Shown piece after piece: positions 61,501 through 64,000 of a stretch of DNA of 64,000 bases (position 1 is its first letter; the number at the start of each line of letters is the position of its first letter). Source of the DNA: Symbiodinium kawagutii (Eukaryota > Sar > Dinophyceae > Suessiales > Symbiodiniaceae); NCBI GenBank assembly GCA_009767595.1, contig VSDK01001885.1, positions 95,079-159,078 on the forward strand, written 5' to 3'. The notes beneath the pieces were generated by a model. The model worked only from the letters and a program-made list of their open reading frames with translations. It was not told the origin of the DNA and did not search any database. The translations under genes were made by a program, and so were the position numbers.

Positions 61501-62951
61501 TAAACCATGTGCATATTCTCGTACATGTCTAGTACATACACACTGCTTTGAAAAGATAAACACACACATGAATCAGATAATTAGAGATAGATGCACAGAT
61601 AAGTAGGTAGGTAGACTGATAGATCGATAGATGGACAAATAGACATACAGATCCGTAGATTGAAAACCATGGATTCCGATGCATAGCTGAGCTGATGATC
61701 CCACATCCAGGTCGAAGCACCGTGCTTCGTGTGATGCACGCACTGGGCTTCCCTCTCACTGCCGATGCCTTGGGAGGGCGCTGGGATGACTTGGGCCCAC
61801 CTGCGGGGTCCGGCTGGCCTAAAGCCGGGACCCGCATGCCTGTTGAAATGTTGGTTGTCTGGTTGGGTATGAGTCATGAGAGCGGATCATGTTTACCTGA
61901 TCTCATTTGTTAAATTACGATCTGAGAAACTATTTTGCAAGGCACCTGCCTCCGCCAAGCGGTTGGTCTGTGTGTTAGGGCCCAACCAATGAGAAGCCCT
62001 GGCAAAAAAAACTGCCATGTCCAATGCCAAATGGTAATTTCCACTCAGCGGGATCTTTTATTTGGGCGAAATCTAGGTCCAGACTGGAGTTTGATTGGAA
62101 ATCTGTGAAATGTGTGGTTCCGCACATTCAATCAGCTTGATTTTTTCTAGCCACAGCTGCATGCTTTGCATGACCGGTGTGCAAACATGCTACCATGGTG
62201 TGTTCAGCCATAGTGTGCTTTCGCATGCAATTTGCTGATAAGGTGCATATGATATACAGTATCAGTACCTACATTATGCAAAAATGGTGTGCAGAAATTG
62301 CTCTATTCGGATTTCCGAGATTCTTGTTCTGGTAGCGTATGCTCGCTACGATTATCGGTGCATTTTGGCACAACATTCGCTCCTCGGAAGCGACGGGAGC
62401 GCGCCTGAGTGCGCCTTCCCAGGAATTGGAAGTGGACATTCTTTGCGAGGGCTTCAGCCTGGAGCTTGAGAACCTGCAGGGTTACGATGCATGAGCTTTT
62501 AGCGTTTGGGTGTTATCAAGGTCGCGTACTGTAGTGCTAGGTGATAGGTTTGGTGGGCTCCTGGTCAAGTACCTTCAAGTTCTTGTACGCGAAAATGGTT
62601 GGTTGGTTGTTTCCACAGATGAAGTGATTACCCAAAAAGCACCCCACGACATGTTTGCGTGCAAGTGTTGGTAAACTAGCATCGCCGTGAATACTAGACA
62701 TATCGGAGCAAAGAATTGCGCAGATATGTGTATGTGTTTGCGTATGCATGTGCATTCATGCATGTAACACCACGCCCAACTTATGTCTAAGCTAGATTCA
62801 AGTACTGTAACAAAATTTATAATCATTGGGCTAAATGTTTTCTTCGAAGATGCTGCAGTGCAGAATCGGAATGTCAAGGTGTTTGGATGGCCGGCCCAGG
62901 CGATGAAATGGGTTTCAACTACTACAAATTTTGTTCCGCCCGGATGGCCCA
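34061..62951 (+). CDS. Large EF-hand-like repeat protein, two repeat units, many exons (partial)
   Basis: Inferred single gene of at least 29 kb. Unit 1: 34061-34173 (ISELLEEIQSFVFQRRIRIK), 35292-~35354 (DSFRDFDLARTSHCTKANFA), 50533-50591 (FKTEDIDILARRYTDKQ), 58899-58991 (FFRYRDFCKDVIRLEDGQ). Unit 2: 61022-61068 (SRRLELYDAFLERNR), 61711-61766 (STVLRVMHALGFPLTAD), 62423-62480 (ELEVDILCEGFSLE), 62900-62951 (GFNYYKFCSA). From memory, alveolate and flagellate EF-hand-like proteins carry repeats of R-I-R-hydrophobic helix, DFD-loop, second helix and NYxxFC; both units follow that order. The canonical Ca2+ loop is degenerate. A ciliary or cytoskeletal role is possible but not shown. Phases agree within unit 2 and fit at 50591/58899. 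Some linker exons are missing, including between 35354 and 50533 and between the units. Introns hold a complete LTR retrotransposon and a TSP1 gene. Two separate paralogous genes are the main alternative. Confidence 0.6.
35117..35205. repeat. (GATA)n microsatellite
   Basis: About 22 GATA units just upstream of the unit 1 DFD exon, within intron. Confidence 0.95.
35292..35354 (+). CDS. Repeat-gene exon: unit 1, DFD loop
   Basis: Follows GGTGCAG and reads DSFRDFDLARTSHCTKANFA, the expected continuation of RRIRIK. The donor is uncertain, probably GC after CCCGG. An overlapping open frame from 35369 (VMTQLTSDVMHDFGALPLG) is unexplained. Confidence 0.55.
35550..36885. other. Intron sequence without a recognised feature
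   Basis: Between the unit 1 DFD exon and the transposon cluster. Open frames on both strands show no known motifs and no paired splice sites. Confidence 0.4.
36886..36972. repeat. Family A element, copy A2, left part (split by the retrotransposon)
   Basis: Begins CTGGGTGGTGGTTTTAAAC and carries the core TTTTCCCTAATGATTATTAA, matching A1. The right end, CACCAACCAG, is found beyond the retrotransposon at 45357-45366. Removing the transposon and one GAAAC copy gives GGGTTGAAACCACCAACCAG, the family A right terminus. Confidence 0.8.
36973..37126 (+). repeat. 5' LTR
   Basis: 154 bp, beginning TGTTGGTGTCC and ending GAGACCATTA. Identical to the 3' LTR except for one base. Confidence 0.93.
37127..37138 (+). 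promoter_or_regulatory. Primer binding site matching the anticodon arm of initiator tRNA-Met
   Basis: GGTTATGAGCCC directly follows the LTR. Its complement, GGGCUCAUAACC, equals the anticodon stem-loop (anticodon CAU) of eukaryotic initiator tRNA-Met, not the tRNA 3' end. Drosophila copia is known to prime from a 5' half of this tRNA cut in the anticodon region. Confidence 0.7.
37166..38937 (+). CDS. Copia Gag, N-terminal part
   Basis: The first internal ATG is 37166 (MNTRRKATLQELEQ); the frame is open further upstream through the LTR, but that is not a sensible start. The first ~40 residues are coiled coil. Then come a long Pro/Glu/Lys-rich region with repeated RRL-PPLDP-like segments and another coiled coil, followed by a capsid-like segment containing LNDWLALIEPMMSDLS, WWDQLM and REELISSKRLSALSI. 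The frame runs on to 39013, but the protein-like sequence switches to the -1 frame at the run TCCCCCCCGAG (C7, 38931-38937), so the zinc-finger part of Gag is in the next segment. Gag packages element RNA into virus-like particles. Confidence 0.85.
38938..43686 (+). CDS. Copia Gag C-terminus and Pol: zinc fingers, protease, MTase-like, integrase, reverse transcriptase
   Basis: Continues Gag in the -1 frame. CCCH finger C-x8-C-x5-C-x3-H from 39340; CCHC knuckle C-x2-C-x4-H-x4-C at 39424-39465. Aspartic protease DSGAT (Asp codon 39802-39804). A methyltransferase-like domain at about 40318-40960. Integrase: H/C zinc motif ending CVVC (41137-41148), then catalytic SIDVVGP (Asp 41218-41220), HSDRGNEF (Asp 41752-41754) and GRCELSVK (Glu 41857-41859). 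About 177 residues separate the first two acids because of a Glu/Lys-rich insertion. Reverse transcriptase: VDIKVAFLNA (Asp 42856-42858) and YVDD (43189-43200). The frame stops at 43686 in the RT-RNase H linker, where similarity shifts frame. The listed start is the frame change, not an ATG. Confidence 0.9.
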   Translation, partial: ESSTLAESVQNLRRWSRWRRRAADLKISEPDPFLLLKGLNRLIRKPLEANRELNFRISLARSTLQVDATPTAASVTSFALHLLAEFEQVVHQETANSPKKRGEAEKQRLAKLKKLEEEGGAKQKEKTSDDPKPPCKFFLTDQGCRRGKLCTWSHDQSDSKRRCWTCGSPEHMSPDCPRPKPSKGGDGSPKKPKAQKLEGEDASPSAKEKEETPPQDEAPGMKDLLEEATKMLKTLTATASSTGTSSPKESSTETKEDVMDRLQQQLNQLKMKVIRISRLSTKPQQGLIDSGATHPLRPRKKGEDMSDYRIVPVTLANGQSTQLRLTPGGIMVTEREEVEPIIPMGMVVSKLGCDLKWEEEGVKIQHPQRGLLPVKTIEGCPQLPRKLALELIEELEKVGTRGATEEEDYEAEVAWMKKLVETHPVLSQLPQRIKEKLVVKPSPWNNLPFNRRTRKRIQKDGMLVHLYAGEDAGFTLHHAWKQLGGDPHRLVEFDIKRDARHDMLSDAGLYAALMRAILEDRVDAIVGGPNCRSRSVLRHYPIPNQPNCARPIRKWGGEEHGIEEATDEEKRILAEDDVLMWRMVFLMMVSTYLWRARKISREVGFLLEQPASPREYMAETVSWWDTWEWKQLAQEFGWKEITFSQGQLGGPAIKPTTFGGSLQLEVSRHRVMKPFPEKKVHVQSSKELARWSAGTMNMVADALLSQVEKTPSKLKAFSWEDHIAHGHVPFRRDCVVCQQSLQQCRPHRKIAHPIGGVLSIDVVGPLTPAPDLGGERPRWMMVGVLTWAVPEDSRMKEPEVDEEVPKGAPIFDGSVEEEDDEEDKDKQKAKEDELSRKKGQGRKSESTKKEPPPKEAADHQEDEDNPEEFDLEGVKIRPGSFVKEEPDGTPLKKGGFVIRIFRLLAPMVTKTAREVTRTVMSMVLQLRADGFHLGRIHSDRGNEFGESFRKWVQERGIHLTRTSGDDPRANGRCELSVKILKMQIRQLLFQAGVGADHWPLAARYLNSMYRTWRSGGEVDFPPFMSEVLVKKRRWRNRPFEKALETVKYLVPAPDEHGHWVQMKGDPPRVAKHIMRKFRNPVTEEKWIAIEKEVEDEETRRRKIRGRPAAKQMQVDHSDGEDESDEDEEEKRRRYEEVKRISRIIEEEMQHIPYDDEEIALDELKLIAVMKQGLEEPWNDEEILQTKIVSPKEAARDWERWLPAVRSEVESLLKEKEAFREVDSEELKKLRRQANKEGREIQYIPSKVVFTKKPGEKGGKLKARWVVCGNFEPRRPEEQNFSSGADASAFRILIWIASLKQWAAAIVDIKVAFLNAGMVQQDDEPMLLVKPPWLFVEKGYLSDQVLYEPLKAVYGFRRSPKLWGHTRDQTIAEFNFEGEFDGRTKKLTLIPLDSEPNLWKLVNSEDEEDCEVYGLVMTYVDDICIASTEPMVKQILEKLRNTWTTSSPEMVGEVPTRFLGMEITKKLDPGTGRDTWMITQRSYVQNLLTKNMQEAKRRIPITRDQSQEQEPEEEKDAEAVKESQKCVGEALWLATRSRPDIMFCVAKMGSQSTKAPQRVKAISKQLQGYLKATEDGRNCLHHC
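40318..40960 (+). other. Methyltransferase-like Rossmann domain inside copia Pol
   Basis: Between protease and integrase. VHLYAGEDAG resembles motif I (a DLFAGxGG-like loop) of C5-cytosine methyltransferases. LVEFDIKRDARHDML resembles the following strand with an acidic residue. DAIVGGPNCRSRSVLRH resembles the catalytic PPC motif, with Asn-Cys instead of Pro-Cys (Cys codon 40528-40530). GFLLEQPASP resembles the ENV/ENP strand. Capture of cytosine methyltransferases by retrotransposons, including in Symbiodinium, has been reported. Activity is uncertain, as the domain may be degenerate or repurposed. Confidence 0.55.
43658..45118 (+). CDS. Copia RNase H plus extra transmembrane and Cys-rich tail
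   Basis: RNase H acids lie in VFTDASFAP (Asp 43718-43720), SSAEAEL (Glu 43835-43837) and LKTDSMSAI (Asp 43937-43939), then the copia-typical IADIGTKPL. Similarity begins immediately before the GAA frame joins, so this is the end of Pol shifted +1, probably by a one-base insertion in GATGGAAGG. After RNase H come ~330 further residues: a hydrophobic segment, KLIMLAALVSEAQA; a strong membrane helix, MWTVVSIYTVVVVLITILV (about 44372-44430); a long Glu/Lys-rich stretch; and a terminal Cys/His-rich part with HGTVYHLDQSCRYL and CFPCNECC. Such a tail is not part of standard copia elements and is only loosely comparable to envelope-like additions. Stop TAA at 45116-45118. Confidence 0.85.
   Translation: MEGIAFITVDGQDPTITVFTDASFAPEGSVSHGAFVVALGTAPIFWRSGKQPFVTLSSAEAELTEAIEGMIAGESVHALVKELFPKILKVLKTDSMSAISILGPDGGAWRTRHLRLRSSYAREKIRSGDWAILHLAGDDMIADIGTKPLTAARLSHLKNLLSMGRLQEERTEEAEDPHQEDAVQGKEEEVEMARGASQGGVNMQDAMKVIKLIMLAALVSEAQAIKEEEEKNEAGLVEMWTVVSIYTVVVVLITILVQKSWQKGVGIIERIRTTQEAKKEKNDIPEEKEGRKEEEEIKEAEDPQLLKDPFEDMTPRSKKRWLKAENAFLGIGSYEDEDYEEPPFQEMEDEGEEPQAQDSVQGSSSHEPPPTLHQEDTSGSNEEMKNYQNSRLMTPKLWTTRHGTVYHLDQSCRYLNAPGVGMTKQCFPCNECCFPRKRRRFEEDWTVGDQLFMCGWGGLGHKHRSCSKAMDVARFNVCSACYDKFK
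45188..45197 (+). promoter_or_regulatory. Polypurine tract
   Basis: AAAGGGGGAG lies directly against the 3' LTR, as required for plus-strand priming. Confidence 0.85.
45198..45351 (+). repeat. 3' LTR
   Basis: 154 bp, one mismatch to the 5' LTR, followed by target duplication GAAAC and then the right end of family A element A2. Confidence 0.93.
45367..47081. other. Intron sequence without a recognised gene
   Basis: Contains GGTTGATGGTTGG-like low-complexity sequence near 45.88-45.97 kb and an 11-bp GTACCCTCACC tandem repeat at 46041-46094. Open frames at 46.5-46.97 kb show no known motif. Confidence 0.4.
46041..46094. repeat. 11-bp tandem repeat TACCCTCACCG
   Basis: About five imperfect copies. 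Confidence 0.8.
47082..47242 (+). CDS. Possible exon, function unknown
   Basis: After ATGGTAG the frame reads TPDLQRCRKESVTSTRRTQR and later QDRLGTILNKAGRAQQ, ending at a GT in phase 0. The next candidate exon begins only 36 bases later, very short for an intron here, so one of the two boundaries is probably wrong. Confidence 0.3.
47279..47336 (+). CDS. Possible exon with canonical splice sites
   Basis: Lies between a pyrimidine-rich acceptor (GTTTTTCAG) and a consensus donor (GTAAGT), reading CEKNLHEINDRALEATNDS. No domain was recognised. It could be a linker exon of the large repeat gene: its phase fits the candidate at 50324. Confidence 0.4.
47560..49108. repeat. Mosaic of diverged dispersed and tandem repeats
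   Basis: Several sentence-like units recur in changing order: GGGTTTGGGAGGATGTTGAGC (47571, 47652, 48526 regions), GAGCCTATGGCAGGTGATGA (47706 and 48591 regions), TTGCGGCC-TAGCAAGGCTATCTGA (47820, 48000, 48178 regions) and TGGGAGTATGTTGAGCC (48370 and 48790 regions). No coding gene is evident. Confidence 0.65.
48954..49108. repeat. 66-bp direct repeat pair
   Basis: Copies at 48954-49019 and 49043-49108 begin GACGGTAAGGTGTGTTTGAG and differ at one base, with 23 bases between. Confidence 0.9.
49458..49509. repeat. (ATG)n microsatellite
   Basis: About 17 ATG/GAT units. Poly-Met, poly-Asp and poly-His frames here are artefacts. Confidence 0.95.
50324..50396 (+). CDS. Possible linker exon of the repeat gene
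   Basis: Between TTCCTCAG and a GC donor, reading KSSADRDEVPQRERQSPKLR followed by AAPA. Its phases fit both the candidate exon ending at 47336 and the firm exon starting at 50533, which is suggestive only. Confidence 0.3.
50533..50591 (+). CDS. Repeat-gene exon: unit 1, DILARRY helix
   Basis: Between TTGCTGCAG and GTGTCGG. Reads SHFKTEDIDILARRYTDKQ and ends one base into a Gly codon. Confidence 0.6.
51937..52008 (+). CDS. Possible acidic exon of the repeat gene
   Basis: Between GGTGCAG and GTTGTG. Reads VYSDQDEDDEVPCALEAPI then TWTQ, entering and leaving in the phase that fits the exons at 50591 and 58899. An overlapping frame is also open, so the call is tentative. Confidence 0.35.
52147..52225. 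repeat. Family A element, copy A3
   Basis: A 79-bp diverged copy: left end CTGGTGGCTGGTGGTTTTTT, core ATTTCCCTAGTC, right end CATATGGGGTTATAACCACC then AACCAG. Confidence 0.6.
52226..53556. other. Stretch without a recognised gene
   Basis: A TCTATC-rich tract at 52330-52660, then a GC-rich island at 52683-52850 whose frames (for example SFGPAAAAVTAGRCQDSVSQ) are open but unrecognised. Confidence 0.35.
53557..53751 (+). CDS. Possible small open frame or terminal exon, function unknown
   Basis: GC-rich frame after CCTAAG, reading TLAADPRWLVASRQEAICQR and NWLASSDVPGIRRDPGRDD to a TGA. No known domain. The composition contrasts with the neighbouring intron. Confidence 0.25.
   Translation: MSSTEERSACRRGDRQMTLAADPRWLVASRQEAICQRLALKANWLASSDVPGIRRDPGRDDLAL
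54632..56316 (+). CDS. Secreted thrombospondin-type-1 domain protein (partial, at least two exons)
   Basis: Exon 1 (54632-55339) starts at ATG with a signal peptide (FQRLGYLLVALAATDCSA). A Ser/Thr/Asn-rich region with many N-x-S/T sites (NKSA, NATA, NNTA, NETG, NLSN, NYSV) follows, then an acidic Pro-rich stretch and a TSP1 domain: ADWGEWSDC, RERSIVQPYLSGGEPC and EARTCQ. It ends at a consensus GTAAGT donor. Exon 2 (56212-56316), in the matching phase after ACCAG, reads PLAHNCVPGCLNASSTSTDC and ends at GTATAT. TSP1 domains bind glycans or proteins outside the cell or in the secretory route, and are often on alveolate surface proteins. Further exons were not found. The whole gene lies within an intron of the inferred repeat gene, same strand. 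Confidence 0.75.
55945..56043 (-). CDS. TSP1-like exon on the opposite strand
   Basis: On the minus strand, after CCTACAG, the frame reads VPQWSACPSDCSGRSCLRPR then FRMADAIFART, ending at GTGGCG. The W-S-x-C, spaced Cys and R-x-R pattern is that of a TSP1 domain. It lies inside the first intron of the plus-strand TSP1 gene. The plus strand of the same bases is also open after CCACAG (VLAKIASAMRKRGLRQL), so the strand is not certain. Confidence 0.45.
56317..58046. other. Stretch without a recognised gene
   Basis: AT-rich. A segment after AACTTGCAG at about 57689 (CGIPFWIVAGSNLT) could be a further TSP1-gene exon, but no support was seen. Confidence 0.35.
58047..58167. repeat. Family B element, copy B2
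   Basis: A 121-bp element with ends ATATGGCAATGGGTCAA and TTGACCCACAGCCATAT. Its right ~45 bp (GGGGAACCAGGGGTACAGGG) nearly equal B1. Confidence 0.75.
58899..58991 (+). CDS. Repeat-gene exon: unit 1, NYxxFC-type motif
   Basis: After TTTGGCAG, reads DAATDPRNFFRYRDFCKDV and IRLEDGQHMKT, then a GTGAAG donor. It starts with two bases completing a Gly codon, matching the phase of 50591 or 52008. An overlapping minus-strand frame of 64 codons is also open. Confidence 0.6.
59587..59646 (+). CDS. Possible linker exon of the repeat gene
   Basis: Twenty codons between ACCAAG and a GTGAGG donor, reading VPKHIKGRLQSKNLGDIAST. Lies between units 1 and 2; no known motif. Confidence 0.3.
59780..61021. other. 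Intron-like stretch without a recognised gene
   Basis: AT-rich with many CATCATGATCATC words; contains the family C element at 60666-60774. Confidence 0.45.
60666..60774. repeat. Family C element, copy C4
   Basis: About 109 bp between GTGGTTTCTCAAAGTAGGGG and AGCTTGAGACCCACC, with the family word GGGATGATTTGGGAGG inside. Confidence 0.65.
61022..61068 (+). CDS. Repeat-gene exon: unit 2, first helix
   Basis: After ATCGTTAG, reads SRRLELYDAFLERNR, the counterpart of RRIRIKDSFRDFD in unit 1. Ends one base into a Gly codon before GTGGG. Confidence 0.55.
61141..61262. repeat. Dispersed AGTACC(C/T)TCTGGTAA repeats
   Basis: Five copies of CAGTACCNTCTGGTAA-like words, plus a final inverted CCAGAGGGTA. 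Confidence 0.75.
61711..61766 (+). CDS. Repeat-gene exon: unit 2, second helix
   Basis: After ACATCCAG, reads RSTVLRVMHALGFPLTAD. The first two bases complete Gly with the exon ending at 61068. The donor is GC (GAT|GCCTTG), in phase 0 with 62423. Confidence 0.6.
62423..62480 (+). CDS. Repeat-gene exon: unit 2, DILxxxF helix
   Basis: After CTTCCCAG, reads ELEVDILCEGFSLELENLQ, aligning with TEDIDILARRYTD of unit 1. Ends one base into Gly before GTTACG. Confidence 0.55.
62900..62951 (+). CDS. Repeat-gene exon: unit 2, NYxxFC motif
   Basis: After CGGCCCAG, reads DEMGFNYYKFCSARMA, the counterpart of FFRYRDFCKDV. Two leading bases complete Gly with 62480. The end at the GTGCAG donor is tentative, and further exons probably lie beyond. 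Confidence 0.6.
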
Positions 62952-63174
62952 GTGTGCAGTGCTACAGCTGCTGTTGTCGCTCTTTGTGTCCTGGTACTTG
63001 TTGCTGCTTTCCCTGTTCTGGTTGCTGGTAGTTGTTGCTGCTGTTGTCCTGGTTGCGATTGTTCATCTTGTGATGATTGTTTATCGATTGTGGTTCTTTC
63101 CACAGCTCAGTTTGCCATAGTTTTTCTATGTTTTTCTTCTTCACTTTTGTTGGTGATGTGGGTATATATAGGTG

Positions 63175-63226
63175 TTCGTTGTTGTTGTTGTCGTTGTTGT
63201 CGTTGTTGTTGTCGTCGTCATCGTCA
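63175..63226. repeat. (GTT/GTC)n trinucleotide tract
   Basis: GTTGTTGTC and GTCGTC units over about 50 bases. Confidence 0.85.
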
Positions 63227-63803
63227 TTGGTTTTGCTGATTATTCTTTTGTTGTTGGTTGGTATGCTTAGTATGGCTTGGTATGCACTGGCATCAGCACC
63301 GGGTCGTCAATAACTTTTTGTTACACCTTTTATCAAGACCCCCTCAATGTTTTTCTTCATGTTTAGTTTTTGATTTCCCAATGTATACATATATTTATAC
63401 ATATACATTCTTGTCATTCCTTATCTATCAGTGGCCTCATCAGCGAGTGATTATTGAATTTATTGGTGTGCATTATCATCACGCTTCCACCAGTTGAAAA
63501 AATCAAGCATTATTCGCCCTTAACTATCGAGAAACGATTCAGTATCATTATCAATTATATCAGCATATATCAACTATTAGCTATTAAGCATGAACAGCTA
63601 TTAACCATCAATGCTACTAGCATCAACCACTGTATCATAGCTATTAACAAGCCAGTAACATCCATCAACCACCAACCACCACGACCACGTCTGGGAGCGC
63701 CACTGCAGGCAGTTGATCCCTTCATGGCACCGGGGCCAAGCAGCTGACGGTGAATCGAGTGGTTCGTGGTTTGATGCGGTCAGATGCGGTGAAATGACTG
63801 GCC

Positions 63804-64000
63804 TGTGAACCAAAGGTTAACTATAGGGAAATGAGCAACAATAGGAGGGAATGGAAAGGTTATTGATGATGATGGGTTAACTATAGGGATTTCTTAGGGA
63901 AAAAACAACTATAGGGAAAATTAATGATAATGTTAACGGTAAATATGGAACTCACTATTCAATCCTCACTGAGGTTATATAACTGGTCAACTGTAGGGAA
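63804..64000. repeat. Repeated AACTATAGGGAA motif at the window end
   Basis: GTTAACTATAGGGAAA-like words near 63818, 63878, 63906 and (as CAACTGTAGGGAA) 63988. Family unknown; runs off the window. Confidence 0.55.

Noticed and set aside
1..64000. Search for CRISPR arrays, tRNA, rRNA and spliced-leader RNA genes
   Set aside because: Tandem repeats here are micro- or minisatellites without unique spacers, and no convincing structural RNA was recognised by eye.

Overview
The window looks like a piece of dinoflagellate nuclear genome, most likely Suessiales (Symbiodiniaceae or Polarella-like). It is eukaryotic, with short exons scattered in long low-complexity introns. The introns use GT, GC and probably GA donors, and almost every acceptor is followed by G or GT. 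All confident genes lie on the + strand, as in dinoflagellate unidirectional gene clusters. No rRNA, tRNA, CRISPR array or prokaryotic gene structure was seen. Exon models were assembled by eye from protein motifs and matching intron phases, without transcripts. Two runs of N (16862-16871 and 28881-29024) interrupt the sequence.

Layout. 1.1-7.9 kb: a voltage-gated K+ channel (S3, S4, S5, TVGYGD pore, S6) followed by two EF-hands; the S1-S2 part was not found. 8-13.9 kb: repeats and a few exon-like coding islands of unknown function. 13.9-20.7 kb: a PGAM5-like histidine phosphatase in five exons; its 3.4-kb first intron holds an almost intronless coiled-coil gene (14.6-17.1 kb) on the same strand. 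20.7-34 kb: mostly repeats, microsatellites and a few possible exons. 34.1-63 kb: exons of what I infer to be one large gene with two copies of an EF-hand-like repeat (RRIRIKD / FRDFD / DILARRY / FRYRDFC in unit 1 and the corresponding motifs in unit 2), all in the expected order.

The introns of that large gene contain two striking passengers. The first is a near-intact 8.38-kb Ty1/copia LTR retrotransposon (36973-45351) with 154-bp LTRs differing at one base, a GAAAC target duplication, an initiator-tRNA half-molecule type primer site, a Gag with CCCH and CCHC zinc fingers, protease, a methyltransferase-like domain, integrase, reverse transcriptase, RNase H and an extra membrane/Cys-rich tail. 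It landed inside an older short terminal-inverted-repeat element. The second is a secreted thrombospondin-type-1 protein gene (54.6-56.3 kb), with a second TSP1-like exon in the opposite orientation inside its first intron.

Three families of roughly 80-130-bp elements with terminal inverted repeats (A, B and C here) recur in the introns and resemble introner or MITE elements. One K+-channel intron is flanked by a 9-bp direct repeat of exon sequence, as expected if it arose by insertion. The genes show no shared pathway. The main themes are intron-borne mobile DNA and genes nested in introns.
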